DNA of 9,127 nt. It comes from Rickettsiales bacterium (lineage in GTDB: Bacteria > Pseudomonadota > Alphaproteobacteria > Rickettsiales > UBA1997). The stretch is taken from NCBI GenBank assembly GCA_031284025.1, contig JAITAR010000021.1, forward strand, positions 1-9,127, in the 5' to 3' direction. The notes beneath the pieces were generated by a model. That model was not told the origin of the DNA and made no database searches. It saw only the letters and a list, made by a program, of their open reading frames with translations. The first letter of the stretch is position 1; the number at the start of each line of letters is the position of its first letter. Position numbers and translations under genes: made by a program. Below, piece by piece: positions 1-6,144 of this stretch.

Positions 1-774
1 ATCCTCCAGCAGATACATAATTTCTCCATTGAATTTTGCTATGATTATCATTTTCGAGTAGGAATCCAGAATTGCAAATACGGGAAATTTAAATCCATTG
101 AAATTTTCAATTACTATAATTCTGCTCATCGAATTGATCAGATATTCATCAGATATTCCCCGATCCTCTTCGGCTACTCTACTCCTGTCGTAGATCACAC
201 TAGTTCTGCTGCTGTCCTTCAGAAATTTTTCTAGTAGTCTTACATCGGTACTACTGTCAAAAACGCCCTCTAGGTCATACCTCCTATTTGCAACTATTAC
301 TTTATTTGATTCCTCCAGATTCAGGTATTTTCTAACAATATCCACATCAGCATGCATAATCCAGCCACGTAGGTTATTTTTTTTGATGAACATTTCTATT
401 TCTCCATCAAATAGGTCATATATACCATTCTTTTTAGAATTTTTATTTATTATAATGTAGTACACACTAATGTTTTTGTATTTTCTCAAAAAAAATCTGG
501 ATAATTTTATATTGTTTATGTGTTTGTAGTCGTCTAGATCTAAAATGTTGATTAGCACTATGTCACTGGCATCGACAGGCTGTATGTTTTTACCGGTCAT
601 ATTATACACTTTTGTGCCAGAAGAATTTAGAATCTGGTTCAGCCTTCTTCTCAAATCACTGCCATAGGCATTGATCATGCGTCTCCTAATTTTCATTGCA
701 AAAGTTGCAGAGAAAACAAAGACGGTAAGTGTAATCAGTATATAGTTGATTCTCCTGCTGTTCTTGTTGCGCAT
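1..774 (-). CDS. Unrecognised membrane-anchored protein, C-terminus beyond the window
   Basis: An uninterrupted minus-strand frame of 258 codons runs from an ATG at 772-774 off the left edge. The start lies 4 nt after the murB stop, so it is probably co-transcribed with murB; no Shine-Dalgarno is visible. Residues 1-9 are basic (MRNKNSRRI), followed by one membrane segment at about 10-28 and then a positive stretch (KIRRR), which suggests an inner-membrane anchor with a soluble domain. The rest alternates hydrophobic strands and helices: KNISVYYIIIN at about 100, NLRGWIMHADVDIVRKYL at about 136, NKVIVANRRYDLEGVFD at about 159, and FKFPVFAILDSYSKMIIIAKFNGE near the edge. This pattern recalls a thioredoxin-like fold (strand, helix, strand, then 'D..G'), but no CxxC is present in the visible part. 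The dcw gene order (murB then ddl or ftsQ) would suggest FtsQ, but I see no POTRA-like signature. Function is unknown. Confidence 0.8.
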   Translation of the reverse strand, partial: MRNKNSRRINYILITLTVFVFSATFAMKIRRRMINAYGSDLRRRLNQILNSSGTKVYNMTGKNIQPVDASDIVLINILDLDDYKHINNIKLSRFFLRKYKNISVYYIIINKNSKKNGIYDLFDGEIEMFIKKNNLRGWIMHADVDIVRKYLNLEESNKVIVANRRYDLEGVFDSSTDVRLLEKFLKDSSRTSVIYDRSRVAEEDRGISDEYLINSMSRIIVIENFNGFKFPVFAILDSYSKMIIIAKFNGEIMYLLED

Positions 775-778
775 GGCT

Positions 779-1660
779 CTAGATAATTTTTATTTCTAAT
801 TCTAGGTCGATATTCATCTGACTTTTTGCTTCGTTTCTAGCTAAATTTATTAAATTCTCCAAGTCCGTTGAGGTTGCATCGCCGCAGTTAACCAGGAAAT
901 TTGCATGCTTTTCGGAAAACTTGGCTCCCCCGAAATTTTTACCCTGTAGTCCTAGATTTTTTATTATCCGCCAGGCTGGCGGCAATCCCCCCGATGGATT
1001 TTTAAAGGTACAGCCACAGGTTTTCTCATCCAATGGCTGTGTTTCTAGCTTTTTATCTAACATTTCGCTAAAGATTTTCTGAATCTCCTGTTTTTCTCTG
1101 GCTATAGTGGCACTAAATACTGCCCCGGTAAATATGAGATTTTCGGCCAGGCCACTTCTTCTATATTTCATTTTACAATCTCTAGTATCGAAATAGTTAA
1201 CATTTCCCTGAAAATCTACAGTTTCCAGACTAATCAGAATATCTTTTATCTCAAAGCCATAGCAGCCGGCGTTCATCCTACAGGCTCCACCAACAGTTCC
1301 AGGGATACAGCCGAGAAATTCAAAATCGCCAATGCCAAGTTTTCTGGCGAAATTGAACAATTTAGTATTCGCTACACCGCCCTCGGCAACTATATTGTTG
1401 CCACTTCGACTAATTCTATTCAGTCCCTTAGTAACTATTGTGATGCCATCCAAAATTCCATCCCTGATCAGCAGATTTGAACCATTCCCCACTACATTAA
1501 TTTTTTGTTCTCCTCCACTAATTCTGAGGAAATTTACTAGGTCGTCCCTACTGTTTGGAATGAATAGTGTCTCTGCAGTTCCACCGGTTCCAAAATTACT
1601 GTATTTGGATAGACTTTCGTTTTTTTTGTAAATTCCAGAAATATTCGTTAAATATGCCAT
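779..1660 (-). CDS. murB: UDP-N-acetylenolpyruvoylglucosamine reductase MurB
   Basis: MurB performs the second committed step of peptidoglycan precursor synthesis in the cytoplasm: NADPH- and FAD-dependent reduction of UDP-GlcNAc-enolpyruvate to UDP-MurNAc. The 293-residue length and motifs fit a compact (type II) MurB. FAD-binding motifs are GNGSNLLIRDG (58-68) and GCIPGTVGGA (117-126). A YRRSG motif follows at 166-170, then CGCTFKNPSG (215-224) and the GL.G...GGA..S..HANF..N block (237-258). The C-terminal LELEI places the conserved catalytic Glu at E289. The residue normally occupied by the catalytic Ser (GSxFKNP in E. coli) is Cys217 here; this should still be able to serve as proton donor. 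Start ATG at 1658-1660 lies 14 nt after the porin stop without a visible ribosome-binding site, which suggests read-through transcription from the porin. The stop is TAG. A working enzyme implies that the organism retains at least part of peptidoglycan synthesis. Confidence 0.97.
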   Translation of the reverse strand: MAYLTNISGIYKKNESLSKYSNFGTGGTAETLFIPNSRDDLVNFLRISGGEQKINVVGNGSNLLIRDGILDGITIVTKGLNRISRSGNNIVAEGGVANTKLFNFARKLGIGDFEFLGCIPGTVGGACRMNAGCYGFEIKDILISLETVDFQGNVNYFDTRDCKMKYRRSGLAENLIFTGAVFSATIAREKQEIQKIFSEMLDKKLETQPLDEKTCGCTFKNPSGGLPPAWRIIKNLGLQGKNFGGAKFSEKHANFLVNCGDATSTDLENLINLARNEAKSQMNIDLELEIKII

Positions 1661-1674
1661 AGCTTATAACAAGT

Positions 1675-2898
1675 TTAAAAATCAACTAAAATACCGATGA
1701 TAGCTTCATAGCCTTTCTCTTTAACTTGATTTTGATTAACTGCCGGATAATTCACGGCCTCGTGTTCATAGAAATAGTCACTGTATTCTGCATAGATGGC
1801 CAAACCCTTAGCTAAGTTTACTCTAACTCCATAGCTAGTTGACCCAAATCTATTCTCTTCAAGCTTACTTTCAAACCTAGTGACACTTGTAGAAAATGAT
1901 CCAAATTCATAGGCTCCTCCATAGGTTCTGTAGTTACCATTTTTTTTTTCGTTTCTTATATTTCCTATGGCTTGTCCCGATAGTTTCCCAGAGCTATTTA
2001 GGCCGTAGGAGGCAGCCAGAGTCAAACCAAAATAACTTATGCTTATCCCAAAATCATAGGATCTAGAATTCAAGACCGCCTTTTCACTAACTCCAGCTAT
2101 TTTATCTATGGGATTGCTCCAATTAAACTCCTGGGCAACAGACAATGCTAATCCAACATCCCATATTGCTTTGATAAAGCTCAGAGAAGCACCAAAAAAT
2201 GAGCCAAGAGGAAAATTATTATTATTATTCGGCATCGCCGTTATCGCATATAAATTTTCTCCAGTTAGTCGCACATTTGGGGTTAAACCTAGGCCAAGCT
2301 GTAATCCATATATATCCGGAGAATAGTAGTTTATTTTGGCCAAATATTTGCTATTATTCCAATATTTTCTTTCTAGCTCAAGCTCATGGCAACCAAAATT
2401 CTGATTCATCAGTGTACCGGGACCGAATATAAAACTACCCAAATTGTTCTGCTGTTTCGGCAGATGCTTAGCAATATCGCCATTGATGGCACTTGGACCT
2501 ACGGCTATGGAGTCAGCACCAATTCTTAGATTTTCCGTTACGTCCAGTGGTGAGCCAAATTCAAATTTTCCATAGTAACTGTCAATAAAGGCGTGGTAGC
2601 TCACATGGTCACCAAAATGATTGTTAAAACTCGGTATAATTTTTATTCCGTATTTTAGTATTTCACTACTTTCGGCGTGTAGATTTATGCTGATAGACAG
2701 ATCACTTTCGAACTTTATCCGTATATTTTCTGTGCTTTCTTTTAGATATAGTGATTTTAAATCTCCATAGCCTCTGATATCGACGGCGTGATTATTGGCA
2801 AAGGTTGAGTTTTTGAGATATGAATGGTTGCTAGCCGTCTGATAGGCTAGACCCTGGTCCGCTGCCATAATAAGAACAAAGACTAATGATTTTTTCAC
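1675..2898 (-). CDS. Outer-membrane porin (Gram-negative porin family)
   Basis: This is a predicted outer-membrane beta-barrel for diffusion of small solutes. From the GTG at 2896-2898 the protein has 407 residues and begins MKKSLVFVLIMAADQGLA, a classical Sec signal peptide with cleavage expected after Ala18. The frame is open to an earlier TTG at 2908-2910 (four more residues), but GTG gives the better signal peptide and has a weak GGA upstream. The mature part shows amphipathic alternating strands rich in Gly, Tyr and Asn, a segment YYGKFEFGSPLDVTENLRIG (about 108-127) typical of alphaproteobacterial porins, and a C-terminal Phe (LVDF) as required for barrel assembly by the BAM complex. 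An Asn5 run (224-228) probably lies in a loop. The gene contains a poly-A10 tract and an (AAT)5 repeat, both prone to slippage. It is first in the leftward run with murB, downstream of a divergent intergenic region. Substrate specificity cannot be told. Confidence 0.85.
   Translation of the reverse strand: MKKSLVFVLIMAADQGLAYQTASNHSYLKNSTFANNHAVDIRGYGDLKSLYLKESTENIRIKFESDLSISINLHAESSEILKYGIKIIPSFNNHFGDHVSYHAFIDSYYGKFEFGSPLDVTENLRIGADSIAVGPSAINGDIAKHLPKQQNNLGSFIFGPGTLMNQNFGCHELELERKYWNNSKYLAKINYYSPDIYGLQLGLGLTPNVRLTGENLYAITAMPNNNNNFPLGSFFGASLSFIKAIWDVGLALSVAQEFNWSNPIDKIAGVSEKAVLNSRSYDFGISISYFGLTLAASYGLNSSGKLSGQAIGNIRNEKKNGNYRTYGGAYEFGSFSTSVTRFESKLEENRFGSTSYGVRVNLAKGLAIYAEYSDYFYEHEAVNYPAVNQNQVKEKGYEAIIGILVDF
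1940..1949. repeat. Poly-T/poly-A homopolymer of 10 inside the porin gene
   Basis: Ten consecutive T on the plus strand read as A10 in the porin, spanning codons GAA AAA AAA AAT (residues about 317-320). Tracts of this length are slippage-prone; the present length keeps the frame open to the C-terminal Phe. Confidence 0.9.
2215..2229. repeat. (ATT)5 trinucleotide microsatellite in the porin gene
   Basis: Five perfect ATT units on the plus strand read as five AAT (Asn) codons in the porin, residues about 224-228. Unit changes would alter loop length without shifting the frame. Confidence 0.9.
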
Positions 2899-3066
2899 AG
2901 ATCCAATCAACTAAAATTCTAATTATTCCGACAAAATAACCACATATATGAAAAAATCAATGATGTTAAATTGACATAGGTTAGATAATATTGCGGCTAA
3001 TATCATTTATTGTATTTTACGCTCATTAGACTAGAATAACTTCCTCTGAATTTTTTGATTCTGTCT
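2899..3066. promoter_or_regulatory. Divergent intergenic region, porin versus DUF2066 gene
   Basis: This AT-rich region separates oppositely oriented starts, so both promoters should lie here. For the rightward gene, TTGTAT (3010-3015), a 16-nt spacer and TAGAAT (3032-3037) form an acceptable sigma70-type pair 30 nt before the ATG at 3067. A perfect TTGACA at 2971-2976 has no convincing -10 at normal spacing. For the leftward porin, TTTAAC (2970-2965) with a 16-nt spacer and TATATG (2948-2943) is the best pair seen, but it is weak. CATATATG (2943-2950) is a short palindrome. No strong operator is evident. Confidence 0.4.
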
Positions 3067-4239
3067 ATGGATAACAGGGTAGGTGTAGTTAAATTACTTT
3101 TGATTCTGGCTGTAGCAGCCCTAGTTTGTGAAAGATGCGCGACGGCTAAGGTTAGAATATCCGCTGGGAAAAAGTATACCGTGGATAACGTAAAGATATA
3201 CTCAAAGTCCAATAATGCCACCATGGCAAAGGAATTGGCCCTAAAGGAGGGTGAAAGGACAGCTCTCAAGGAGTTATTTGAGAAGATTGGGATAAATAAA
3301 AACTATACCAAATATGTTAACGATAATCTTGTGGCAGATATGATAGCAACTATCAAAATTTCAGAAGAAGTAATGACAAATAATTCCTATTCGGGAGTAC
3401 TAACGGTGGTCTTTGACTCAGAATTTGTCAGGTACAATCTTGGCAATCTCGGAATAAAAGCTGGTAAAACAATCAGCGATGTAATTCTGTATATTCCCAT
3501 ATTTGACAATGGTACCGATAAATTAGATGCTCTGGATAATTCCAATATATGGTACCAGGCTGCCTATGATAAATTTTTTGAGGATAACTTCGATGACATA
3601 TTTCTGATAGACAATTATTCTCTATCAAATTCTGGATTGATAAACAAGAATCGCGTAGTAGATGCAAACTATACGTCATTCGAAACACTTCTCATGAAAT
3701 ATGTTTCGAACGTAGTGCTGATTTCTCTGGCCAGATATAATAGGGCTAGCGACAGTGTGGACATAGTGCTCAGAGAAATCACTGCCGAGGGCACTGAAGA
3801 AAAAATTTTGAATTATCTCAATAAAAATGGTCTGCCAAAAGACAAATTAATAGAGTATGCGTCAGTGCAGCTTTTTGAATTCATAAAAAATTCTCACATA
3901 GCCAAAAGAAGTTCTAGTGCCAGTGAGGAAAATCCACGAAAATTAACAAAAGTTAAACCTATCCTGGGTAACTACATAGATATACTTATTCCTACGCAGA
4001 ATCTAAAAGAATTAGTTTTTGTTAAAAATTTAGTTATCCACTTCAGTTTTATAAAAAGTATTGACATTCTGGAACTTACAGTTGGACATGCTAACATGAG
4101 GTTGTATTTTAGTTGCAATGAGAGCGAACTGGTGCAGATGTTTAGAGCTAAAAATTTTAGTCTTAGCTACAACAGTGGTCAATATTTTCTGAACTACCAG
4201 CACAATAATCTTAGCTCACCGCTAGTCAATTCTAACTAA
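3067..4239 (+). CDS. Secreted DUF2066 domain-containing protein
   Basis: The protein has 390 residues from the ATG at 3067. An in-frame TTG at 3055 would add four residues but has no ribosome-binding site, and the ATG gives a clean signal peptide. Residues 1-23 are a signal peptide (MDNRVGVVKLLLILAVAALVC..., likely cleavage after the ATA near residue 23), placing the protein in the periplasm or outer-membrane face. The segment YTVDNVKIYSKSNNATMAKE followed by LALKEGERTALKELFEKIG (about residues 34-72) matches the start of DUF2066: a strand, then an AR/AK-type helix with 'al.eGer.Al..L'. The remainder is alternating strands and helices without catalytic motifs I recognise. The family occurs widely in proteobacteria and its function is not established. 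It is transcribed away from the porin and is followed by ppa, which has its own promoter-like site. The stop is TAA. Confidence 0.75.
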   Translation: MDNRVGVVKLLLILAVAALVCERCATAKVRISAGKKYTVDNVKIYSKSNNATMAKELALKEGERTALKELFEKIGINKNYTKYVNDNLVADMIATIKISEEVMTNNSYSGVLTVVFDSEFVRYNLGNLGIKAGKTISDVILYIPIFDNGTDKLDALDNSNIWYQAAYDKFFEDNFDDIFLIDNYSLSNSGLINKNRVVDANYTSFETLLMKYVSNVVLISLARYNRASDSVDIVLREITAEGTEEKILNYLNKNGLPKDKLIEYASVQLFEFIKNSHIAKRSSSASEENPRKLTKVKPILGNYIDILIPTQNLKELVFVKNLVIHFSFIKSIDILELTVGHANMRLYFSCNESELVQMFRAKNFSLSYNSGQYFLNYQHNNLSSPLVNSN

Positions 4240-4284
4240 TTCTTTACAGCAGCAAAAATGTTATCGACCAATTTAAGTTGTATA

Positions 4285-4313
4285 TTGAGAAAACATATGT
4301 GGACTATTAAAAT
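4285..4313 (+). promoter_or_regulatory. Sigma70-type promoter candidate for ppa
   Basis: TTGAGA (4285-4290), a 17-nt spacer and TAAAAT (4308-4313) match the consensus at 5 of 6 positions each with ideal spacing. Transcription would start near 4320, leaving a leader of about 110 nt before the ppa ATG that contains the inverted repeat at 4338-4385. This is the best promoter-like site in the window, but consensus matches are expected in AT-rich DNA. Confidence 0.55.
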
Positions 4314-4337
4314 GGCAAGCTATATTATTACTAAGGT

Positions 4338-4385
4338 GACGATCTATTATTTAGAGTGGTTATATAGTTAGATAAATAGATCGTC
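4338..4385 (+). repeat. 11-bp perfect inverted repeat in the ppa leader
   Basis: GACGATCTATT (4338-4348) is repeated in exact inverted form as AATAGATCGTC (4375-4385) with a 26-nt AT-rich loop, 44 nt upstream of the ppa ATG. In RNA it forms an 11-bp stem. It is not followed by a U-run, so it does not look like a simple intrinsic terminator. It could be a leader structure affecting ppa expression or mRNA stability, or a two-site operator in DNA. Confidence 0.7.
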
Positions 4386-4417
4386 GGTTCTAATTTAAAG
4401 GGTTATTTCACATTTTT

Positions 4418-4422
4418 AGGAG
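4418..4422 (+). promoter_or_regulatory. Strong Shine-Dalgarno of ppa
   Basis: AGGAG lies 7 nt before the ATG at 4430. Most other genes in the window lack such a site, which suggests that ppa is translated efficiently and confirms its start. Confidence 0.85.
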
Positions 4423-4429
4423 TTTTCGT

Positions 4430-4963
4430 ATGTTTATTGACAGAATAGTTACGGGTAAGGATGTTCCCAACAGTATCAACGTGCTAATAGAGGTGCCTGC
4501 TAACAGCGCTCCAACAGTTAAATACGAATTGGACAAGGAAAGCGGAGTTTTGTTTGTGGATAGATTCATTGCAACCCCTATGCACTACCCCTGCAGCTAT
4601 GGTTTCATTCCAAACACCCTGGCGGATGACGGTGATCCCATCGATGTCCTAGTGGTGGCAGAGTATTCACTGATGGCTGGAGTGGTTATTCCCTGCAAAC
4701 CCATTGGAGTACTTATTATGGAAGATGAGAAAGGCGAAGATGAAAAAATAATTGCCGTTCCCACAGAAAAAATGAATAGTGAATATTCAGTAATCGATGA
4801 AATAGACTCGATGTCAAAAATTACATTGGACAAAATCAAACATTTTTTTGAGCACTACAAAGATCTAGAGAAGGGAAAATGGGTAAAGGTTTCTGGCTTT
4901 AGAAATTCCGAAGAGGCCAAAAAAAAGATCCTTGAAGCGGTTGAAAGAGCAGCCCAGGTGTAA
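4430..4963 (+). CDS. ppa: Inorganic pyrophosphatase, family I
   Basis: This soluble cytoplasmic enzyme hydrolyses pyrophosphate to two phosphates with Mg2+, pulling nucleic acid, protein and nucleotide-sugar synthesis forward. At 177 residues it has the usual bacterial family I length. All active-site residues align with the E. coli enzyme: E21, K31, E33, R45, Y53, Y57, the signature D67-G-D69-P-I-D72, D99, D104, K106, Y143 and K144. The start ATG has a strong AGGAG at 7-nt spacing. The gene stands alone in its orientation after the DUF2066 gene, 190 nt downstream, with its own promoter-like element and a leader hairpin. The stop is TAA, and a possible terminator follows. Nothing suggests loss of function. 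Confidence 0.98.
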   Translation: MFIDRIVTGKDVPNSINVLIEVPANSAPTVKYELDKESGVLFVDRFIATPMHYPCSYGFIPNTLADDGDPIDVLVVAEYSLMAGVVIPCKPIGVLIMEDEKGEDEKIIAVPTEKMNSEYSVIDEIDSMSKITLDKIKHFFEHYKDLEKGKWVKVSGFRNSEEAKKKILEAVERAAQV

Positions 4964-4971
4964 TTTTAATG

Positions 4972-4985
4972 ACTCTCCGGAGAGT
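4972..4985. repeat. Perfect 14-bp palindrome ACTCTCCGGAGAGT
   Basis: This self-complementary site lies in the convergent gap 9 nt after the ppa stop. It could form a 5-bp stem with a CCGG loop in either transcript. It is the first of several short inverted repeats here: TCGATCGA (4986-4993) and GCAG-ATG-CTGC (4996-5006) follow. Confidence 0.7.
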
Positions 4986-5002
4986 TCGATCGATAGCAGA
5001 TG

Positions 5003-5040
5003 CTGCCGAGAAGGAAGAGCGCGGTAGGTTTATTTATTTT
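5003..5040 (+). terminator. Possible intrinsic terminator of ppa
   Basis: CTGCCG (5003-5008) can pair with CGGTAG (5022-5027) with one G-U pair and a 13-nt loop, and a T-rich tail (TTTATTTATTTTTT from 5029) follows at once. The stem is short and the tail overlaps the end of the convergent phosphoesterase gene, so this is tentative. Confidence 0.35.
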
Positions 5041-6142
5041 TTATATCTACAACCATAACTTCAGGTTTACTGAATAATTTAATCGGAGGACCCCAGGTGC
5101 CAACGCCGGAAGAGGTGATTAGGGTGCTGCCTTGTTTTTCCAATTTTCCATAGGGTTTTTCATAGAAAAACTTGACGAGCAGATTGAAGGGGAAGAACTG
5201 CCCATTGTGGGTGTGACCCGACAGCTGCAAATCCACCCCATTTAGTACAGCTTCATTGAAGTATTTTGGACTATGGTCCAGCACGAGTAAAAAGTTATTT
5301 CCGTTTTTTACGTCACCTATAATTTTATCCATATTTTTCCTAATGGCAGCTCGGCGATGGCCACCGTCTGTTCTCCCGATTAAAATTAGATTTTCACCTA
5401 TCTTTAGAAATTCATCCAAAAGAACTCGAATGCTGCATTCTTTCTCAAGAAAATCAATGATCTTTTCTACGTTGCCAATATAGTACTCGTGATTTCCTAG
5501 AATGGCGTAGGTACCAAGCTTAGATTTGAGACTACTGATTATCTCTGCATATTTTTGAGAATTTTGTAAATTCAGTTTTGCCTCGATGATGTCACCACCC
5601 AACAGAACCAGATCTGATTTACTGTCATTGATGACACTGACTATTTTTTCGAGCAGTCTGGCACTGGACCAGGCTGCTCCTAGATGAAGATCACTAATGA
5701 AGGCTATCCGCAGGTTTATATTTTTTTCAGTGATAATGCTATAATTAGTACGTCTAATAAGAAATTTATTTATAAATCCGCAGAAGTAGAGACAAAAATT
5801 AAAAATTAGTATATAAAATGTTGCTCTGAACATGTTTATTTTTACCCCTATAATTTTAAGAAAACTCAGGGTAATAAAACACATGAATATAAACACATGG
5901 ATCAGCAGTATAAAATATACTAGATGTTTCACATTTCTGTGCACATTCTCAGAGACAGCTAGAGCAAGCATAGCAAAACTAATGGCGAATGCCAGAAGCA
6001 CCAGAGATATTTTTAGACCTTTACCCAGATTGGAAAAGGAGTCCAGATCACCACTTACTCCATAGAGAGCACAGGTGAACAGAGAAGACAGTACGATGAA
6101 AAATATTAGCACGTAGAGTTTAGGGAGATCAAAATTTGACAT
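5030..6142 (-). CDS. Four-TM membrane metallophosphoesterase (YkuE/YaeI/LpxG-like)
   Basis: The 370-residue protein joins an N-terminal membrane region to a C-terminal calcineurin-type phosphoesterase domain. Hydrophobic segments lie at about 8-28, 44-64, 72-96 and 106-128. All dinuclear metal motifs of the family follow in order: DLH (D151, H153), GGD (D184), GNHE (N217, H218), a DHSP block (H290) and GHTHNGQ (H310, H312). It should therefore be an active metal-dependent hydrolase facing the membrane surface. Relatives include YkuE/YaeI and chlamydial LpxG (UDP-2,3-diacylglucosamine hydrolase), so a phospholipid or lipid A precursor is a reasonable substrate class, but the sequence does not settle it. 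The ATG at 6140-6142 is 2 nt past the stop of the upstream lipid kinase with no evident ribosome-binding site, so translation is probably coupled. It is the last gene of the leftward run and converges on ppa. The stop is TAA. Confidence 0.9.
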   Translation of the reverse strand: MSNFDLPKLYVLIFFIVLSSLFTCALYGVSGDLDSFSNLGKGLKISLVLLAFAISFAMLALAVSENVHRNVKHLVYFILLIHVFIFMCFITLSFLKIIGVKINMFRATFYILIFNFCLYFCGFINKFLIRRTNYSIITEKNINLRIAFISDLHLGAAWSSARLLEKIVSVINDSKSDLVLLGGDIIEAKLNLQNSQKYAEIISSLKSKLGTYAILGNHEYYIGNVEKIIDFLEKECSIRVLLDEFLKIGENLILIGRTDGGHRRAAIRKNMDKIIGDVKNGNNFLLVLDHSPKYFNEAVLNGVDLQLSGHTHNGQFFPFNLLVKFFYEKPYGKLEKQGSTLITSSGVGTWGPPIKLFSKPEVMVVDIKNK

Positions 6143-6144
6143 GA

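Noticed and set aside
1..774. FtsQ, expected from dcw gene order after murB
   Set aside because: The single N-terminal membrane segment fits, but I could not find POTRA-like or FtsQ-domain features in the translated sequence.
2971..2976. TTGACA as a strong -35 for the DUF2066 gene
   Set aside because: No TATAAT-like hexamer occurs 16-18 nt downstream; the nearest (TAATAT) is 21 nt away.
3003..3269. Minus-strand 88-codon frame opposite the start of the DUF2066 gene
   Set aside because: It overlaps the signal peptide and domain of a well-supported gene, has no family motif and no ribosome-binding site; it is an antisense shadow.
4338..4385. Intrinsic terminator of the DUF2066 gene
   Set aside because: The stem is AT-rich, the loop is long, no U-run follows, and it lies downstream of the ppa promoter candidate.
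4597..4839. Minus-strand 80-codon frame inside ppa
   Set aside because: It lies wholly opposite the active-site region of pyrophosphatase and shows only the reversed image of that coding sequence.
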